From Flavobacteriales bacterium (GTDB taxonomy: Bacteria; Bacteroidota; Bacteroidia; Flavobacteriales_E; Vicingaceae): 64,000 nucleotides of DNA. The notes beneath the pieces are model-generated. The model worked only from the letters and a program-made list of their open reading frames with translations. It searched no databases and was not told the origin of the DNA. Shown piece after piece: positions 62,620 to 64,000 of the stretch. How positions within the stretch are numbered: position 1 is the stretch's first letter; each line of letters opens with the position of its first letter. The position numbers and the translations under genes were made by a program. The stretch lies in NCBI GenBank assembly GCA_905339165.1, contig CAJPFH010000005.1, positions 124,001 through 188,000 of the forward strand, read 5' to 3'.

Positions 62620-62714
62620 ACCGCATAACCCCCATTTTTAAAGGGTTTTAGCGTTCACTTATTAACAAAACCCCCAATTTATTAACAAAATAGGCACTTT
62701 TTATACGCCACCTC

Positions 62715-62744
62715 TTGTATAGCTTATCATTTCATATAAATTTG
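62715..62744 (+). promoter_or_regulatory. Promoter of the HU gene
   Basis: TTG (62715-62717) and TAAATTTG (62737-62744) are 19 bases apart, giving one of the clearest promoters in the window; the ATG follows at 62800 after a leader of about 50 bases. Confidence 0.6.
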
Positions 62745-62799
62745 TTCTCGCTTCACAGCACCAATTAAATTAATGTTTAACTAAAAAAACAAAAAAGCT

Positions 62800-63075
62800 A
62801 TGAACAAAGCTGAATTAATCGAAGCAATTGCTAAAGAATCTAAACTTTCTAAAGCAGATGCAAAACGTGCGCTAGATGCGTTCGTAAACCAAACTTCTTC
62901 TGCCTTAAGAAAAGGCGACAGAATCGCTCTTGTAGGTTTTGGTTCTTTCTCAGTTAACAAACGTGCAGCCCGCAAAGGCCGTAACCCACAAACTGGAAAA
63001 GAAATCAAAATTGCTGCAAAAAAAGTAGTTCGTTTCAAAGCAGGTGCAGAACTTGCCGGAAAAGTGAACAAATAA
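62800..63075 (+). CDS. hup: HU-family DNA-binding protein
   Basis: The 91-residue protein matches HU over its whole length: MNKAELIEAIAKESKLSKA, the DNA-binding arm GSFSVNKRAARKGRNPQTGK (the Pro-containing beta-arm that intercalates) and the KVVRFKAG end. It compacts and bends DNA. Codon use is biased toward frequent codons compared with neighbours, fitting high expression. A strong terminator follows 16 bases after the stop. Confidence 0.96.
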   Translation: MNKAELIEAIAKESKLSKADAKRALDAFVNQTSSALRKGDRIALVGFGSFSVNKRAARKGRNPQTGKEIKIAAKKVVRFKAGAELAGKVNK

Positions 63076-63090
63076 TTTTTGCCACATTCT

Positions 63091-63129
63091 TAAAAAAGGC
63101 TTTCCAATATGGAAAGCCTTTTTTATTTT
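63091..63129 (+). terminator. Strong intrinsic terminator after HU
   Basis: A 16-bp near-perfect stem (arm TAAAAAAGGCTTTCC, 63091-63106 with 63110-63125) closes a 3-base loop and continues into a T-rich tail, directly before the TrmH-like start at 63136. Confidence 0.85.
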
Positions 63130-63135
63130 CGTACT

Positions 63136-63816
63136 ATGCCACAAAACAATACCGCTTTACTGGAATTTCTTTTTCGGTTTGTAAACGACAACCGAAAAGA
63201 ACTTTTTATGCAGAACATAAAAAATCGCACCAATTATATAACCGTAGTGCTAGAAGATATTTTTCAACCACAGAATGCAAGTGCGGTAATAAGGACATGC
63301 GATTGCTTTGGGGTGCAAGACCTACACATTATAGAAAACAAGAACAAATACCGCATCAACCCCGATGTAGCCTTGGGGGCAAATCAGTGGGTAAATATTT
63401 TTAAATATAATAAAGAAAGAAACAATTCAATTAAATGTATTCATACTCTAAAAGAAAAAGGATACCGCATTGTTGCAACCTCTCCTCATAAAAATGCGAA
63501 TACTCTTTCTCTGTTTAATTTAGAAGCCGGTAAATGTGCCTTATTTTTGGGCACAGAGAAAAAAGGACTCTCTGAAGATGTTCTCTCTAATGCCGATGAG
63601 TTTGTTACTATACCTATGTTTGGTTTTACCGAAAGCTTTAATATTTCCGTTTCGGCTTCTATTATTATGTATCATTTAAGTACAATGCTACGCGAATCAA
63701 GTATTCCATGGCAACTCACAAAAGAAGAACAAACAGAACAATTAATAACCTGGGCCAAAAAAACTTTAAAAAAACCACACTTACTAATAAAACAGTTCTC
63801 TGAAACTCAGTTATAA
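63136..63816 (+). CDS. SpoU/TrmH-family RNA 2'-O-methyltransferase
   Basis: The 226-residue SPOUT enzyme shows the three TrmH-family motifs: QNASAVIRTCDCFGVQDL (motif 1), LFLGTEKKGLSEDVL (motif 2) and IPMFGFTESFNISVSASI (motif 3). It resembles TrmH, which methylates the ribose of tRNA G18, more than the longer RlmB type, which has an extra N-terminal domain. The start is ATG 63136, 6 bases after the HU terminator's tail. Confidence 0.88.
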   Translation: MPQNNTALLEFLFRFVNDNRKELFMQNIKNRTNYITVVLEDIFQPQNASAVIRTCDCFGVQDLHIIENKNKYRINPDVALGANQWVNIFKYNKERNNSIKCIHTLKEKGYRIVATSPHKNANTLSLFNLEAGKCALFLGTEKKGLSEDVLSNADEFVTIPMFGFTESFNISVSASIIMYHLSTMLRESSIPWQLTKEEQTEQLITWAKKTLKKPHLLIKQFSETQL

Positions 63817-63831
63817 ACAAACTTTAATTTA

Positions 63832-63839
63832 TATATTTG
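63832..63839 (+). promoter_or_regulatory. -7 element TATATTTG of the THX gene
   Basis: This perfect TAnnTTTG match lies 35 bases before the ATG at 63875. Confidence 0.5.
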
Positions 63840-63874
63840 CCAAAATTTATTAATCTATAAACCACACAAATTCT

Positions 63875-64000
63875 ATGGGAAAAGGCGATAAAAAATCCAG
63901 AAAAGGAAAAATTGCACTTGGCTCTTTTGGTGTAACCAGAAGTAGAAAAGCTAAAAAACGCAGAAAAGGAAAAAAAGCAACCATTAAAAAAGTGTTTGCT
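63875..64000 (+). CDS. 30S ribosomal protein THX, 3' end cut by window edge
   Basis: Forty-two codons are visible, ending at the window edge without a stop. The sequence MGKGDKKSRKGKIALGSFG, then VTRSRKAKKRRKGKKAT, is the Lys/Arg-rich short protein THX (Thx family) bound to the head of the 30S subunit in Bacteroidota and Thermus. It is too short for a usual length cutoff but unmistakable. Confidence 0.9.
   Translation, partial: MGKGDKKSRKGKIALGSFGVTRSRKAKKRRKGKKATIKKVFA

Noticed and set aside
62625-62655. Terminator after the fmt-cupin pair (AACCC...GGGTT)
   Set aside because: The stem is only about 5 bp and the T-run is poor, so it is not listed as a feature.
1-64000. tRNA genes, rRNA, insertion sequences, integrases or phage genes
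   Set aside because: Gaps between genes were read by eye, and no cloverleaf-like segment, transposase motif or long repeat was seen; an automated search could still find something short.

Overview
The window is a 64 kb AT-rich, gene-dense chromosomal segment from a member of the Bacteroidota. The taxonomic evidence is direct: many starts are preceded by the phylum's -7 promoter element TAnnTTTG instead of a strong Shine-Dalgarno sequence; Ser-Cys lipoproteins are abundant; there are TonB-dependent receptors with carboxypeptidase-regulatory N-terminal domains and a TonB receptor/DUF4249 pair; the 2-oxoacid dehydrogenase E1 is fused; the CzcA-type pump is fused to a TolC-like domain; and ribosomal protein THX lies at the right edge. 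I cannot assign family or genus. No tRNA, rRNA, CRISPR array, insertion sequence, prophage or integrase was seen, so this looks like ordinary core and accessory chromosome.

Layout. 1-7.1 kb: a partial helical-repeat protein, an NhaC-type antiporter, a YwqK-repeat secreted protein, a minus-strand transaldolase/YciO pair and three small exported proteins. 7.2-9.3 kb: a TPR sensor with a SpoIIE phosphatase domain. 9.36-13.4 kb: a thiamine uptake locus with two separate TPP riboswitches, one ahead of YkoF-like/PnuT/NadR-like kinase and one ahead of a TonB receptor. 13.5-20.8 kb: a GT-C-like membrane protein and a divalent-metal efflux operon (His-rich exported protein, CzcA-TolC fusion, CzcB-like adaptor). 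20.8-28.6 kb: DUF4249/TonB receptor, DUF493, a seven-bladed WD40 protein, a lipoprotein, a BaiN-like flavoprotein and biotin carboxylase. 28.7-35.2 kb: a large CAP/OmpA-like exported protein, MtaB, Lgt, a MOSC gene broken by one in-frame stop, and an inositol monophosphatase. 35.2-41.2 kb: fused E1, a CPBP protease, two tandem paralogous lipoproteins, a DUF4920 lipoprotein and a CxxCH lipoprotein. 41.2-54.5 kb: a CapD-type sugar-nucleotide enzyme, GcvT, ComB-like, zinc phospholipase C-like, methyltransferase, ZIP transporter, peroxiredoxin, O-antigen ligase-like, a DMFA-like exported protein and a DAACS symporter. 54.6-64 kb: PntAB transhydrogenase, Ppx/GppA, an RlmI-like methyltransferase, MATE, Fmt, a cupin, HU, a TrmH-like methyltransferase and THX.

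The best-supported functional units are the thiamine locus (outer-membrane receptor, inner-membrane PnuT carrier and a likely trapping kinase, all under TPP control), the three-gene metal efflux operon, and the pntA-pntB pair. Intergenic regions hold several strong intrinsic terminators; two are unusually long perfect palindromes (44 and 58 nt), and the 58-nt one also contains the next gene's -7 element. I did not find a convincing new defence or mobile system. The most interesting items are the riboswitch-linked kinase, the pump-channel fusion with an internal signal-peptide-like segment, the His-rich protein at the head of the metal operon, the 58-nt palindrome and the interrupted MOSC gene.
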